The position numbers were made by a program, and so were the translations under genes. 64,000 nucleotides of DNA from Hyaloraphidium curvatum. Its lineage: Eukaryota; Monoblepharomycota; Hyaloraphidiomycetes; Hyaloraphidiales; Hyaloraphidiaceae. Shown one piece after another: positions 20,986 through 30,916 of the stretch. How positions within the stretch are numbered: position 1 is the first letter of the stretch; each line of letters begins with the position of its first letter. Under the pieces are notes generated by a model, which saw only the letters and a program-made list of their open reading frames with translations, did not search any database and was not told the DNA's origin. The stretch covers positions 372,001 through 436,000 of the forward strand of contig JAIVFI010000043.1 in NCBI GenBank assembly GCA_025558095.1. The letters run 5' to 3'.

Positions 20986-21882
20986 ATGGTGCTGCTCCGC
21001 GGGAACCGGCTCGGCACGCGCGAGGGGATGCTGATGACCGGAGACGCCCCCGCGGGGAAGCCGTCTGGGGTGTGGTGGACCCGTCGGCGCCGGCCATCGC
21101 CGCGGGGACCAGGGTGCGGATCGACAGGTCAGCGATCCAGAAGGGCCCGGGCGTGCCGATGCCGGGCGACTTGGTGGAAAAGAAGACGTTCAGGGAGCTC
21201 AAGGGGTGAGAAGCCTAGTGGATGGAGCTCGAGGGGCCGCGGACGGTTGGGAGCGTCATCAACGGTGGGCTTCTCTTGCAAACTGCTCGCACGGGTCTTC
21301 ACTACCGCGCCCCACAGCGCTCGCCAACATCGAGTACGGCTGCACCGACGTCGAAAAGAAGTGGACTGCCGAGGATTTCGACCACCGCGACGACTGCAGC
21401 GACTGCCCGCGCAACGGTTTCATCGGGTTTGAGCGAATCGTTCTGCCCGCCGGATCCTCCGCCGGCATCGAGCACTGGAAGGCCGTCTGGTCGAGGTAGA
21501 TATCTCTCTTGTTGCCCCTAGGCTACCGTCGTTGAAGGACCCCCGTCACCGCAGGCCTTTTCGTCACTTAGGAGTCGACCTGTACGGCTCGTACGTACTC
21601 TCGCCCCCCGTCTCCGAGAAATTCTTCGACCCCCGCGTGCCCGGACAGAGCCAAGCCGAGGTGGATGCGACCCTGGAGGCGTACAATCGGGCGGTGAATC
21701 AGCTCGCGAGCGCGGATCCCGAGGTGCTCGAAGGCCTCGGAGCCAAGGTGGACGCGCTTTTGCGGGACCCCGCCGCGTTCTTCGGAGCCGGTACAGCCGG
21801 GGTGGCAGACGGGACAGCGGGCGGCTCGGAGGAGGAGGAAGAGACCATGGCGAGCCTGTTCGATCCTCGCGATCTGGACTAG
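20986..21882 (+). CDS. Unidentified multi-exon gene, Cys-rich centre and acidic end
   Basis: Proposed exons: 20986 (or earlier) to about 21070, about 21125-21173, 21219-21264, 21318-21495 and 21555-21882, joined by introns of 45-60 nt with matching phases. Reading: MVLLRGNRLGTREGML, then GPGVPMPGDL, WMELEGPRTVGSVIN, ALANIEYGCTDVEKKW, a CSDCPRNGF segment (two close Cys), FERIVLPAGSSAG, LGVDLYGSYVLSPPVSEKFF, and an end with EEEEETMASLFDPRDLD. No signal peptide, membrane segment or known domain was recognised. The exon chain reads as ordinary protein across four junctions, which supports a real gene, but the N-terminus is open and the product is unknown. Confidence 0.5.
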
Positions 21883-22314
21883 CGTGACCGCGCCTCCGAC
21901 GGCGCGAGGTTAGCGACACCGAGGTCAACGACAGACTGCCTTGCTGGTTGCAACCGATGTAGCCGAGTAATCAATTGGCATCTTCACCATCATTCGTTGG
22001 TCTGCTGCGCCCTAGCAGTGTCGCTTCTCCATCACCGTGCGGTCGATCGGCTCGGTGGGCCGCGTCTCGCAACCAAAACAGACCGGACGGCGCGCACATG
22101 GAGCGCAATCGGTCCCGCAGGAGCCGGTGGCCATATGAATCCGGATCCCAAGACATTGTTTAGGTGGTGGCCGTGTGGGAGATGCGGACGTTCGATCAAA
22201 ACGCCGTGGTGTGTCATGGTTCCAGACCAGGGCCCTGATCAGCACCGGCCCCTGTCCCGCGATGCCGTGGGATCCCGAAGGCCGGCCCCGCTCCCCGGGG
22301 CGCCCCAAGGACCG
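21883..22314 (+). other. Intergenic, 432 bp
   Basis: Presumed promoter and leader of the kinase gene that follows. No gene or repeat was recognised. Confidence 0.5.
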
Positions 22315-23579
22315 ATGAGCACGAGCGGGGTGCGGAAGCCGCGGCGCCGGCCCCGGTCGCGGGACGCCGGCGCGGTGCCGCTGCCGTCCCCGCCGCCGAG
22401 TTCCCCCGCCGCGCCGAGCGCCGTGGCAGCCGGCCACGCGCGCCGCAAGCAGTACCGCGTGCTGCACGGCGTGCTCGGCGCCGGCAGCCAGGGCGCCGTG
22501 CGGCTCGCCGTGGGGCCCGCGGGGCTGTGCGCGATCAAGACAGTGGGGGTCGCGCCGGGGAACGCCGACGCTGCGGAGGCCGTGCGGAGGATGAAGGCCG
22601 TGTGGGGCATCGTGCCGGAGCATCCTGGGATCGTGCGGCTGCTCGATTCGTTCCGGACGCGCAGCAAGTTCTACTTCGTTAACGAGTTCTGCGAGGGAGG
22701 GGTGGGTCCAGGCGGATAATCCGAACTCGAAGCCCGCCTCACCGCTTCCCTGCCCACAGGACCTCGCAAAATACCTCGAGCGGCACGCCGGCGAGATCGA
22801 AGAGGGCGAGTCCCGGGAGATCGTCCGCTCCCTGCTTGTTGCAGTGGACTGGCTGCACTCGCACTGCATCGTGCACCGCGACTTGAAACCCGCGAACGTG
22901 CTGCTGCGGGACGCATCCCGGCCGGCCGGGACGCTCTGCCTCGCGGATTTTGGGAGCTGCTTCGTGGAGGATCCCGCACGGACGGCAGACGGCCCGGGCG
23001 GGTCGGACTCGCCCATGAACACCATCTCCTCGATGCGCTCACTGTCTGACAGCCTCCGTGCCGGCTCCAGCACCCGCATGGACGCCATGAGGACTATCGC
23101 AGGTAGCCCGATGCGCGCTCGGCTCAAAGCCTCCCCTGATCAATCCCCGCCTCCCAGGTACGCCGTCCTACCTAGCCCCCGAGCAGATCCGCGGCATCCC
23201 TTACGGCCCCGGGGTCGACCTGTGGTCCCTGGGCTGCATCACCTACGTCCTTTTCTTCGGCGTGCACCCTTTCTCCCATGCGGGTTCGTTCCAGGACCTC
23301 TACGGGCGCATCGTGCGCGCCGAGTACCCGGTCCCCCAGGAATCCCCGGCCCCGGACGCGGCGCTGGAGTTCCTGGCATCACTGCTCACCGCCGACCCCG
23401 CTGCGCGACCATCGGCCGCAGACGCGCTGCGGGATCCGTGGATGCTGGCGCCGCGAACCGCGCCACCGCCGAGGCCGCGGGATGACGGCGGGGGATACGA
23501 GGTGCTGCTAAACGATTTAGGAGAGCTAGTGCTGGCGGATCTGGAAGTGGCGGACGACAGCGGGATGTTGCCTGCTTAG
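22315..23579 (+). CDS. Serine/threonine protein kinase, window family member 1
   Basis: Exons 22315-22701, 22760-23102 and 23158-23579 (383 aa). After a Pro/Ser-rich N-terminus the kinase domain shows LGAGSQGAVRLAVG (P-loop), CAIK (lysine), FVNEFC (hinge), HRDLKPANVLLRD (catalytic loop), DFGSCF, a Ser-rich insert of about 45 residues in the activation segment, and TPSYLAPE. The end carries a family tail, LGELVLADLEVADDSG. Intron 1 (phase 0) falls in the hinge after CEGG; intron 2 (phase 1) falls just before the GTP of the activation segment. All catalytic residues are present, so it should be active. Targets are unknown. It converges with member 2, 192 bp apart. Confidence 0.9.
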
Positions 23580-23771
23580 GCTGCGGACGCGGATCGCTCG
23601 CCAGTCGCGGGGAGTCCGCGGTCGAAGGAAGGGGGGACTGGCGGGGGGCCAGAAGCAGCGCGGCAAGCGGCGCCGCTCCAACTGAAGCCGGATCCCGTAC
23701 GAGGAAGTTCTTAGCTTTGACTTCGGACATCAGCAGGGGTCATCTTCCTCATCCGAACCATGGACAGCGCG

Positions 23772-25099
23772 CTAACTCCCCTTGCGTGAAAGGTACGTGC
23801 TGTCGTGTGACGCGTCCACGTCGGCGAGCACTAGCTCACCCAGCTCGTTCAGGGTGACTGCGTAACCCTCCTCGGGTAAGCCACCGTTCGGCGGGGATGC
23901 CCCCGCCATCCAGGGATGCGACGCCGCGTCCTCGGCGGACATCCGTGACTCGGGGTCGACAATCAACAGCGATCGGATGAAGCAGGCCGCCTGAGGGGAT
24001 ATAGGTCGGTCCGGAGGGAGCTCGTAGTCCGCCCGGCCGATGCGCGAGTACAGTTCCTGGAAGGAGCCGACAACCTGGAAGGGGTGTCGCCCGAAGAGCA
24101 GCTCGTAGACGATGCAGCCCAGGGACCACATGTCGACGCCGGGGCCGTAAGGAAGGCCACGGATGATTTCGGGTGGAAGGTAGAACGGTGTCCCTAGATG
24201 AAAGCCAAACGTGAGAGTTATGGACAGCTGGAGCTCGACGCGACGTACCAGCCAGCGTCTGCATCGCAGTGATGCTCGAGCTCGATCCGCGCCGTGTTTG
24301 ATTGCCGATCAGCAGGGGAGGGTTTGGCCTGTCGTTCGGGGACGTGGCCGCGGAGAAGAGGGTGACCGGCGAATCCGGCTCTCCCGGAGTGTTCCTCCCC
24401 GAGCCGTCCTCGTCCTCTCCCGCACCATCCACAAATGAACTGCCAAAGTCCGCCAGGCACAGGGTTTCGGCCGGGCGTGAAGAGTCTCTGAGGAGCACAT
24501 TGGCCGGCTTCACATCCCGGTGCACAACTCCGTGGGCGTGCAGCCAGCGCAGCGCCGACAGGATCGCAAAGGCAATGTTACGGGCCTCCTCCTCGCCGAT
24601 GGCACCCGCGTGACGCTCCAGGTACAGTGCCAGGTCCTGCAAACAGCTCGGTCAGTCAAAATGCCTGCCCTCGTAAAGACCGGCGTCCACCAACCCCGCC
24701 GGCGCAGTACTCGTGCACAAAGTACGCCTTGCCGCTCGTCCGGAAAAAGTCGAGCAGCCGCACAACACCGGGGTGGTGCGGCCGAATGGCAAACACCGCC
24801 CGCATGCGACGCACCATCTCGGCCGCGTCGGCGTCGCCCGGCAGCGTCTCGACGGCCTTGATTGCGCACACGCCCGGCGGCCCCACGGCGAGCCGTACGA
24901 CGCCCTGGCTGCCAGACCCCACGACGGGTTGCAGCGTGCGGTAGAGCCTCCGCCGTGCCCGGCCGGCTGCGAACGAAGACCGGGAGCTGGGCGACCGCGG
25001 CGGGGTGGTCGGTGGGCGGACCGGCGCCGCCGAGGGCGGAATCTCGAGGCTGTCCACAGACGGAGAGGGAGAAGGCACTGGTATTGGCGAGCGTTGCAT
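23772..25099 (-). CDS. Serine/threonine protein kinase, window family member 2
   Basis: Exons (minus) 25099-24695, 24636-24249 and 24193-23772 (404 aa). Same design and intron phases as member 1: VGSGSQGVVRLAVG, CAIKAVE, FVHEYC, HRDVKPANVLLRD, DFGSSF, a longer Ser/Pro insert in the activation segment (about 60 residues, with SPVTLFSAATSP), TPFYLPPE, and the tail LNELGELVLADVDASHDS ending SRKGS. Intron 1 uses the donor GTTGGT. The last exon is 422 nt, exactly as in member 1. It is closest to member 3 (shared FVHEYC hinge, GPGVDMWSLGCIVYELLFGR and SRKGS end). It should be catalytically competent; pathway unknown. Confidence 0.9.
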
Positions 25100-25786
25100 G
25101 TCCAGCTGGTGGTTGGTGGCGAATCGGGCCGCCTGTCCGCCCGGAGACCCTTAGCCGCGTGGCTTCCTCAACGGCACGGTTCCACAGCGGCCAAAAGACG
25201 TGCATCGCTCACCGACGTGAGAAGTGGCCGTTCCACCATGATGTCGTATTTGTCAAGGAAGCCCTCCCGGCACGGTACCCCTGAATGCGTCAAGTCGGGG
25301 TTTTGGAACCGCGCCCAGATTGACGGGACGGGCTGACGAAAGGCCCCCAAAACCGAACGCGGCCACCCTGATCACATCGCCGCCCCGGTCCGCAGCGCTC
25401 ACACTCGCTAGGCGGATGCATGAATACCGAGCGTAGGGAGAAGAGCCGCCCCCTTAAGACCGGGTTCTCAAACCGAGGCGGGAAAATGGTCGAGTAGCAC
25501 CGCCCTTCCTGGGGCTTCCGTCCTGCCGCTGCATTGCCTCCCTGCACACCCCGCTCTGTTTACGCAAGTAGGGTGTTCCATTCGTGCGAGTTTACTGCGC
25601 AACTCCGGTGCCCCAGTCCACTGCAGGTCGCCCGGATGCGACTTGGCGGCGGGCCACAGAGTCGGACCCTTCGAAGTTTCCCGCGATCTGCGCAACCGGC
25701 CGAACCGGCCACGAGCTCGCCATCGGCGGCTTGTCCGCGAGGCCGCAACCCGATCATCGCATGCATACTGCCAAGCCGCTCCTGAA
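25100..25786 (+). other. Intergenic, 687 bp
   Basis: Lies between the kinase start (minus strand, so this is its promoter side) and the 3' end of the pectate-lyase-like gene. Nothing recognisable was seen; short open frames here lack codon-like protein character. Confidence 0.5.
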
Positions 25787-27286
25787 TCACAGCGGCATTC
25801 CACCAGGGGGCCCGAGCCGCCTCGCGACCTGCGCGGCATGCACCTCCGCCGGCTCCACCCCCTCGGGCCCCGCCGCCTCCAGCCACCACCCCACTTCCGG
25901 CGTCGCCGACGGTAGTTCGGTGCGCAGCCCCACCATCGCCAGCTCCGGACCCGCCCAACCCGCCGGCGGCGGACACAGAGGCCTGCCAGCGCAGAGGTTC
26001 CAGAACAGCCCTCTGGCGCCGCAGAACCGCCCGAGGTCGGCGCCGCCGCCGCACCGCCATATGCGGTTCCCGGCGCCGCAGTCCAGGTCGGAAAAGAGGT
26101 TGGCGTGGTTGCACTTTCTGTGGTGGTCGAAGCACAGGTCGTTCCCCCGGCCGCGCGAGAAGACGTTGCCGGCCGCGGAAGCGCCCTCGACGGTCAGGTC
26201 GTGAACGTAGTTCGCGCGGAAATCGAACCGCGTGACGAGGTTATCGGACCCGTTGGCCGTGAGCCCGTGGTGTCCCACGCACCCGCCCTCGGCGAGGTAG
26301 GAATTGGAGGTCTCCACCGGCCTGTCCGCCGTGAGCACGATCCCGTCGAGGGTGCAGTGGATCCCGTTGGCGTAGACCCCGCTGTCGGCGTTGTGTATCG
26401 CGACATCGCGGATCCAGCAGTGCGCCGCGCCCGAGATGGCCGCGGCGTTGTGCCCCAGCTCGGTGAACTCGCCGCGCCACGGGGCGGGGGGGAATTCGAA
26501 CCGGAGGGACTCGATGCCCGAGTCGGTCACGGTGGGAGCGAGGGCGGCGAGGCGGGGGGCCCAGGATGGGCGGAGGTCGTTGCGGAGGGGGCGGTCCAGG
26601 CGGATCGTTTTGGTGTGCGCGTCGACGGAGGCGATTCGCGCGGGTTGTCGCGTGGTCGGCGGAGGCAGCTTGAAGAAGCCGCCCGGGTCGCCGCCGTGGA
26701 GGTACGAGGTCAAAGTGCGGGAATCGTCGTCTCGGATGCTGATTTCGACCCAGCGCCCGGGGCTCAGGCCGTCGACAGAAGATAGCGCTATCTCGAGGTC
26801 CCCGCGCCGGGCCTCTCCGACCACGTCCGCGACGTGTTGGGCGCCCATCGACGACCCCTTGATGGTGAGAAACCCGCCACTCCACGAGTAGTTGCTCGTC
26901 CGCAGCCCCGTCGTCGTCGCGCCCCAGTTTGGCTCCACGTCCGTCAGCGGCCGGTCGAACACGAGAACCGAGCGGCCCGGGCCCTCGCCGCGGAGCACCA
27001 CCCGCGGCCTCGATATGGTGACGACGCCCGTGATCCTGTACCGTCCCGCGGGAACCAACACGGCGCCCTCGGGGGCCTCGGCCAGGCCCGCGTTGAACGC
27101 GGCGGTGTCGTCCGAAAGGCCATCGCCCTTTGCGCCGTAGTCGACGACGCTGGCGATCACCGGCGGTTGCGGGATCGGGAGCTCGCCGCAGCGGTAGCCT
27201 GCAAAGGAAAAGTCGGGCACGCGGCCGGCGGGGTGCCACAGCTCGCCCGAGGCGCCCCACAGGAGGGAGCGCTGGGGCCCAGGCAT
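25787..27286 (-). CDS. Pectate-lyase-superfamily (right-handed beta-helix) protein
   Basis: Single exon, 499 aa. After an N-terminal stretch ending in GYRCGELPIPQPP, the segment VVDYGAKGDGLSDDTAAFNAG is the signature opening of the pectate lyase 3/GH55-like beta-helix fold, followed by VLVPAGRYRITGVVTIS and a long series of short beta-helix turns (HCWIRDVAIHNADSGVYANG, SNSYLAEGG, NLVTRFDFRANYVHDL). No signal peptide is obvious at the chosen start. Such proteins act on or bind polysaccharides; the exact activity is not predictable and catalytic residues could not be assigned. The intronless structure among intron-rich neighbours, and the common occurrence of this layout in bacteria, leave transfer possible (inference). 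It shares a 121-bp divergent promoter with the dioxygenase gene. Confidence 0.8.
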   Translation of the reverse strand: MPGPQRSLLWGASGELWHPAGRVPDFSFAGYRCGELPIPQPPVIASVVDYGAKGDGLSDDTAAFNAGLAEAPEGAVLVPAGRYRITGVVTISRPRVVLRGEGPGRSVLVFDRPLTDVEPNWGATTTGLRTSNYSWSGGFLTIKGSSMGAQHVADVVGEARRGDLEIALSSVDGLSPGRWVEISIRDDDSRTLTSYLHGGDPGGFFKLPPPTTRQPARIASVDAHTKTIRLDRPLRNDLRPSWAPRLAALAPTVTDSGIESLRFEFPPAPWRGEFTELGHNAAAISGAAHCWIRDVAIHNADSGVYANGIHCTLDGIVLTADRPVETSNSYLAEGGCVGHHGLTANGSDNLVTRFDFRANYVHDLTVEGASAAGNVFSRGRGNDLCFDHHRKCNHANLFSDLDCGAGNRIWRCGGGADLGRFCGARGLFWNLCAGRPLCPPPAGWAGPELAMVGLRTELPSATPEVGWWLEAAGPEGVEPAEVHAAQVARRLGPPGGMPL

Positions 27287-27407
27287 CGCCGTTCCATGGG
27301 ACCACGACAGGGCAATCGAGAAACCGCGCGCTCGAATCGCAACTTCCTAGATTTCTGGGACCGTAGCCGCTCTAGAGAATCCGTGCTGGAGGACTGGAAC
27401 TGAACAG

Positions 27408-28454
27408 ATGGGGCAAGGGCTTGACGTTCCCCCGTTCACATCCTTCTGTGGCAACGTCTCCCAGGGAGCGCCGCTGGCTATCGCCGCCATGCAGACGGCC
27501 GCCGCGAGCTCCTCCGCCGCCGGTGTGCCCGGCGTGGCGCCGATGCTCCGCGCGGGCGCTTCGCCCGCCGAGGTCGCCGCCGCCCTGCGCGAGAACGGCT
27601 TCTGCGTGCTCCCCGACGCCGTCCCGCCCGCACTCGTCTCCAAGCTCCTTTCGCACATTGACCGCTACATGGCCGGCGCGTGGCCGCGGTCGCTGGAGAA
27701 CTACTTCCACGGGCACAACACGTACCGCTACTTCGACCTGCTGAACGCGGACCCGGAATGGAGGCAGCTGACGATCCTGCCGGGGGTGCTGGGGGCCGCC
27801 AAGGAGATTCTGGGGAAGGATCTGCAGCTGGCGACGTTCGGGACGGTGTCGATCGGGCCGGGCGAGGAGGTGGGCGGCCGGCCTCGGGAGGTCAGACGAG
27901 TGGTCTGACGTACAACCTTCGACGTCGCCCACAGGCGCAGAAGATCCACGTCGACGACATCATCTACCACCTCCCGCGGCCGCACCCCGAGGTCTACCTG
28001 AACGTCATCTTTTCCCTCTCTGAGTTCTCGTGCGAGAACGGCGCGACCCACGTCGTGCCGGGCTCGCACCGCTTCCCCGACGAGTGGGTCCGCCGCTTGA
28101 CGCCTCCAGATTGCTCCTGACACTTCCCCACGCGACAGCCCCGATCCCGAGCACCCCCTCGCCACCCTGCAAGCCGCCATGCCCCCCGGCTCCGCGCTCC
28201 TCGTCCTCGGCTCCACCTGGCACGGCGGCGGCGCCAACCGCACCCCCAGCATCCGGCACGGCGCCACGATTGCCTACTGCGCGGGGTGGGTCCGGCCGAT
28301 GGAGAACTTCATGGTGTCGGTGGAGCAGGAGAAGGCGGCGGGGTTCGAGGAGGAGGTGATCGGGCTGATGGGGTACAGGCTGTGCAGGGGGAGGCTGGGG
28401 ATGGTGTTTGCGAGGAAGGATACGGGGCCGCTTATGGAGAGGGTGAAGCTGTGA
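27408..28454 (+). CDS. Phytanoyl-CoA dioxygenase (PhyH) family Fe(II)/2-oxoglutarate oxygenase
   Basis: Exons 27408-27869, 27935-28083 and 28139-28454 (308 aa; a second Met at 27490 could also start). LRENGFCVLPDAVPPALV is the typical PhyH opening. The metal site is His-x-Asp in KIHVDDIIYHL (about 160 and 162) with the distal His in STWHGGGANRT (about 232) and the 2-oxoglutarate-binding Arg shortly after (SIRHG). GATHVVPGSHRFPDD is the conserved loop before the last strand. It should hydroxylate a small organic substrate; the family covers phytanoyl-CoA, ectoine, secondary metabolites and others, so the substrate is open. No peroxisomal targeting signal is evident at the end (MERVKL). Confidence 0.88.
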
Positions 28455-28727
28455 GGGTGCAGCGGCGTGGGCTTTGGTTGTAGTCGGCTAATTGCGATTC
28501 ACTGATGCTTTCCAGTTGAAATTCGATCCTTCTTCTTTCCTTGCCGCATTTCCCTTCTCCATTTTCTGCCCCCGCGCCTCCTCTACTTCTCCGAGCCGCG
28601 AAGCCTTAGCGGGGGTGGGCCTAGTAGTCGGTGGCAAAGCAACCGCCGGTTCGAACGCTGCAACTTCCTGGTTGCCTGCGGGCAGCAACGGTACCGCCGG
28701 GAGCACTCCTGCCCCGCGGAGCACACG

Positions 28728-30261
28728 ATGGGCGATGCGGCACCGGAGGCCGACGTGGACGACTTCAGCGGGGCGGAATGGCTCGCCATCCTCCCCGCGC
28801 CGACACCGCCGAACGGTGCGCTGTTCAGCGGCGACGTCGGCGGCGGCTCGTCCACGGCGCGCCTCGACGGGAGCGAAGTGCTGCGCGAGATGCGCCGCGT
28901 GAGCGCGCCGCTGGCGTTCTTCTTCCGCGTCACCGTCTTCGCGGCGCCGTGGGCGCGGCGCGTGGCCGTGCGGGCGGTGCTGAGCGCCGTGCCGGTCACG
29001 TGCGTGATCGCCGCCGCCGCGGTGTTCGACGACGGCGCGCGGGGCACGGCGCGGCTGGCCGCAGGGATGGCCGCCGCGTTCATCGCCATCGCCGCGTCCG
29101 TCGCCGTCGCCCTGTTCGGCTCCGTGGCACGGCTGTACGGGCGGTTCGCGGCGGGCGGCAGGGCCGACCCGGGCAATGGCCCCGCGGCAAAGCCCGGCGA
29201 GCCGGACTACAGCTCGCACGCGCTCGCCGGCCTCGTGCGCTGGTCCGAGCTGGCTCACGCGGAGGGCGCTACAAGGAAGGACGGGCATGTCGAGGCAGGG
29301 AAGGAGGGGGCCGCCGAGAACGCAGGGCACTCGCGCCTCCTCGAGCACTGGCCCGACGACGCCTTCTGCCCGTGCCCCGCGAAATCCTGCGCCGGCCACC
29401 TCATCGGCAGCACAGCGGCGCTGGCCGTGCTCGGCCCCGTATCGCGCATGGTCCCGCTCACGGCGGCCCAGTTCCTGATCGTCTCCAACCCCACCTTCCT
29501 CTACGCTGCGCGCTTCTGGGCCTCCCCTTGGGCGCTCGCCGGCGCCGTCGCCCTGGTCGGCATCCTCGACTACGTCCCCGTCAATTTTGCCAGCACCTTC
29601 AGCCCCAACGTCGCGCTGCTCCGCCTCGCCATGCGCGTGCAGCGCCGCGCGACGTTCCTCGCCCTGCGCGGTTTCCTCGACCGCGCCGCCGCGGCGCTCG
29701 ACGGCCGCGGCGCTGCCTCGTTGGACGGCCGCACGGAGCTCTACGCGCGCCTGCACTACCGCCTGACCCTGTCGTGGGAGCGCCGCGCGACGTTCGGCTT
29801 CCTCGTCTCCAACCGCGTCCTCGTTGCCACCGGCATCACCTGCACGGCGATCCCGCTGCTGATCAACCTGGCCGCGGGCCCGTGCGTGCCCGCCTACGTG
29901 CTATGCTTCGCCGCCTGGACTGTGCTGATGGTGATCACGGATCTGGTGCACGTGGCCCTGGCCAACGAGCAGATCGAAAGGGTGACGGAGCTCTACGCCC
30001 AGGCGCAGGCCGAGATCCGCGACGCTCTTTCGCGCCTTCCCCGCGGGACAGGGCACCGCGGGGACGCGGCCGCGGTCCTGGTGCTCGAGCGGCACGACCG
30101 CCTGCTGGACTCGTTCCGCGCCGAGGTTCTTCGGCTTCGTCGCCTCGTTCGGCGTGCTGCGGACCTTTTGCGCGACCCTGCTGACCGTCGCCGTCGCGCT
30201 GTGGTCCGTCATGCGGGGGACGGTGGTGCTCACGGTGGATTCGATATGCCCGGGGCCTTGA
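28728..30261 (+). CDS. Polytopic membrane protein A (paralogue of protein B), C-terminal frameshift
   Basis: The frame from 28728 runs through several hydrophobic spans (APLAFFFRVTVFAAPW; RLAAGMAAAFIAIAASVAVAL; PWALAGAVALVGILDYVPV; GITCTAIPLLINLAAG; LCFAAWTVLMVITDL) and a CPCPAKSC motif. It resembles the gene at 39867-41342 from FSGAEWLAILPA to HDRLLDS. From about base 30105-30126 the similarity continues in the next frame (FFGFVASFGVLR, then TVAVALWSVMRG, stop at 30261), matching FFASFMGFRVSAAVLR and LGVGLWSVLKG of protein B, while the original frame continues as Arg-rich non-membrane sequence to 30410. A one-base indel, real or from sequencing, explains this. No family was recognised. Confidence 0.75.
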
Positions 30262-30916
30262 AGACGGGGGACGGACGGACGTCGGCGTTCGTTGCCCTGG
30301 TACTGCGGTCCTTGTATTCGATTGACCCAGCCCACCCCTTTCCCTCGTCCCTGCCATTGCGTTGTCGAGGGACGCGCCCTGGCTCGCCCCAGAAGCCAGG
30401 CATCGCATGAATCCGAATCGCCTGCTCGCATTGCCACAATCCGGAATCGCCCGTGATTGACCGCTTTCCCGGGTTGAGAGGGGCGGCAAGAGTCCGGCCC
30501 GACGCCGGCCATGTGCGGGGCCCCCGTTTTCGTGGGGGACGGCCCGGCAACACCTACTGAGATTGACGGCAGGTCGGGAAGCATGCCGTCGTCGGCCCGC
30601 CACTCGGTGGCAAAGCGGCCGCAAATTTGGCCGGTCGGGTTCGGGTCGGGTCGCCCGTCGGATCTGGTTCCGATGAACTGGGAAGGTTGCGTCATCTCAC
30701 TCTGTCTCATCGTTTGGGGAATGCATTCCTGCCCTCGCGGGTGGATGAGGGTAACCTGGAATGAAGTCTAGAGAGTGTGCGGATGGTCGGTTGCCCGAGG
30801 CGTTGTCTGGCTGCGCTTCCTCGAGCGGCCGACCGGCATCACGGGCAAGGGACGTGAGGGACGTTTGCCGCCCGGTGGGTGCGGCCACCGCCGAACTCAA
30901 CCACCGACAGGATCCC
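30262..30916 (+). other. Intergenic, 655 bp
   Basis: Presumed promoter and leader of kinase member 3. No gene, TATA box or repeat stood out. Confidence 0.5.

Noticed and set aside
21496-21521. A 26-nt intron in the unidentified gene
   Set aside because: A 59-nt intron ending at the CACCGCAG acceptor keeps the same frame and is within the normal size range.
28640-28680. GGTTCGAAC motif resembling a tRNA T-arm
   Set aside because: No matching acceptor, D-arm or anticodon stem could be built around it.
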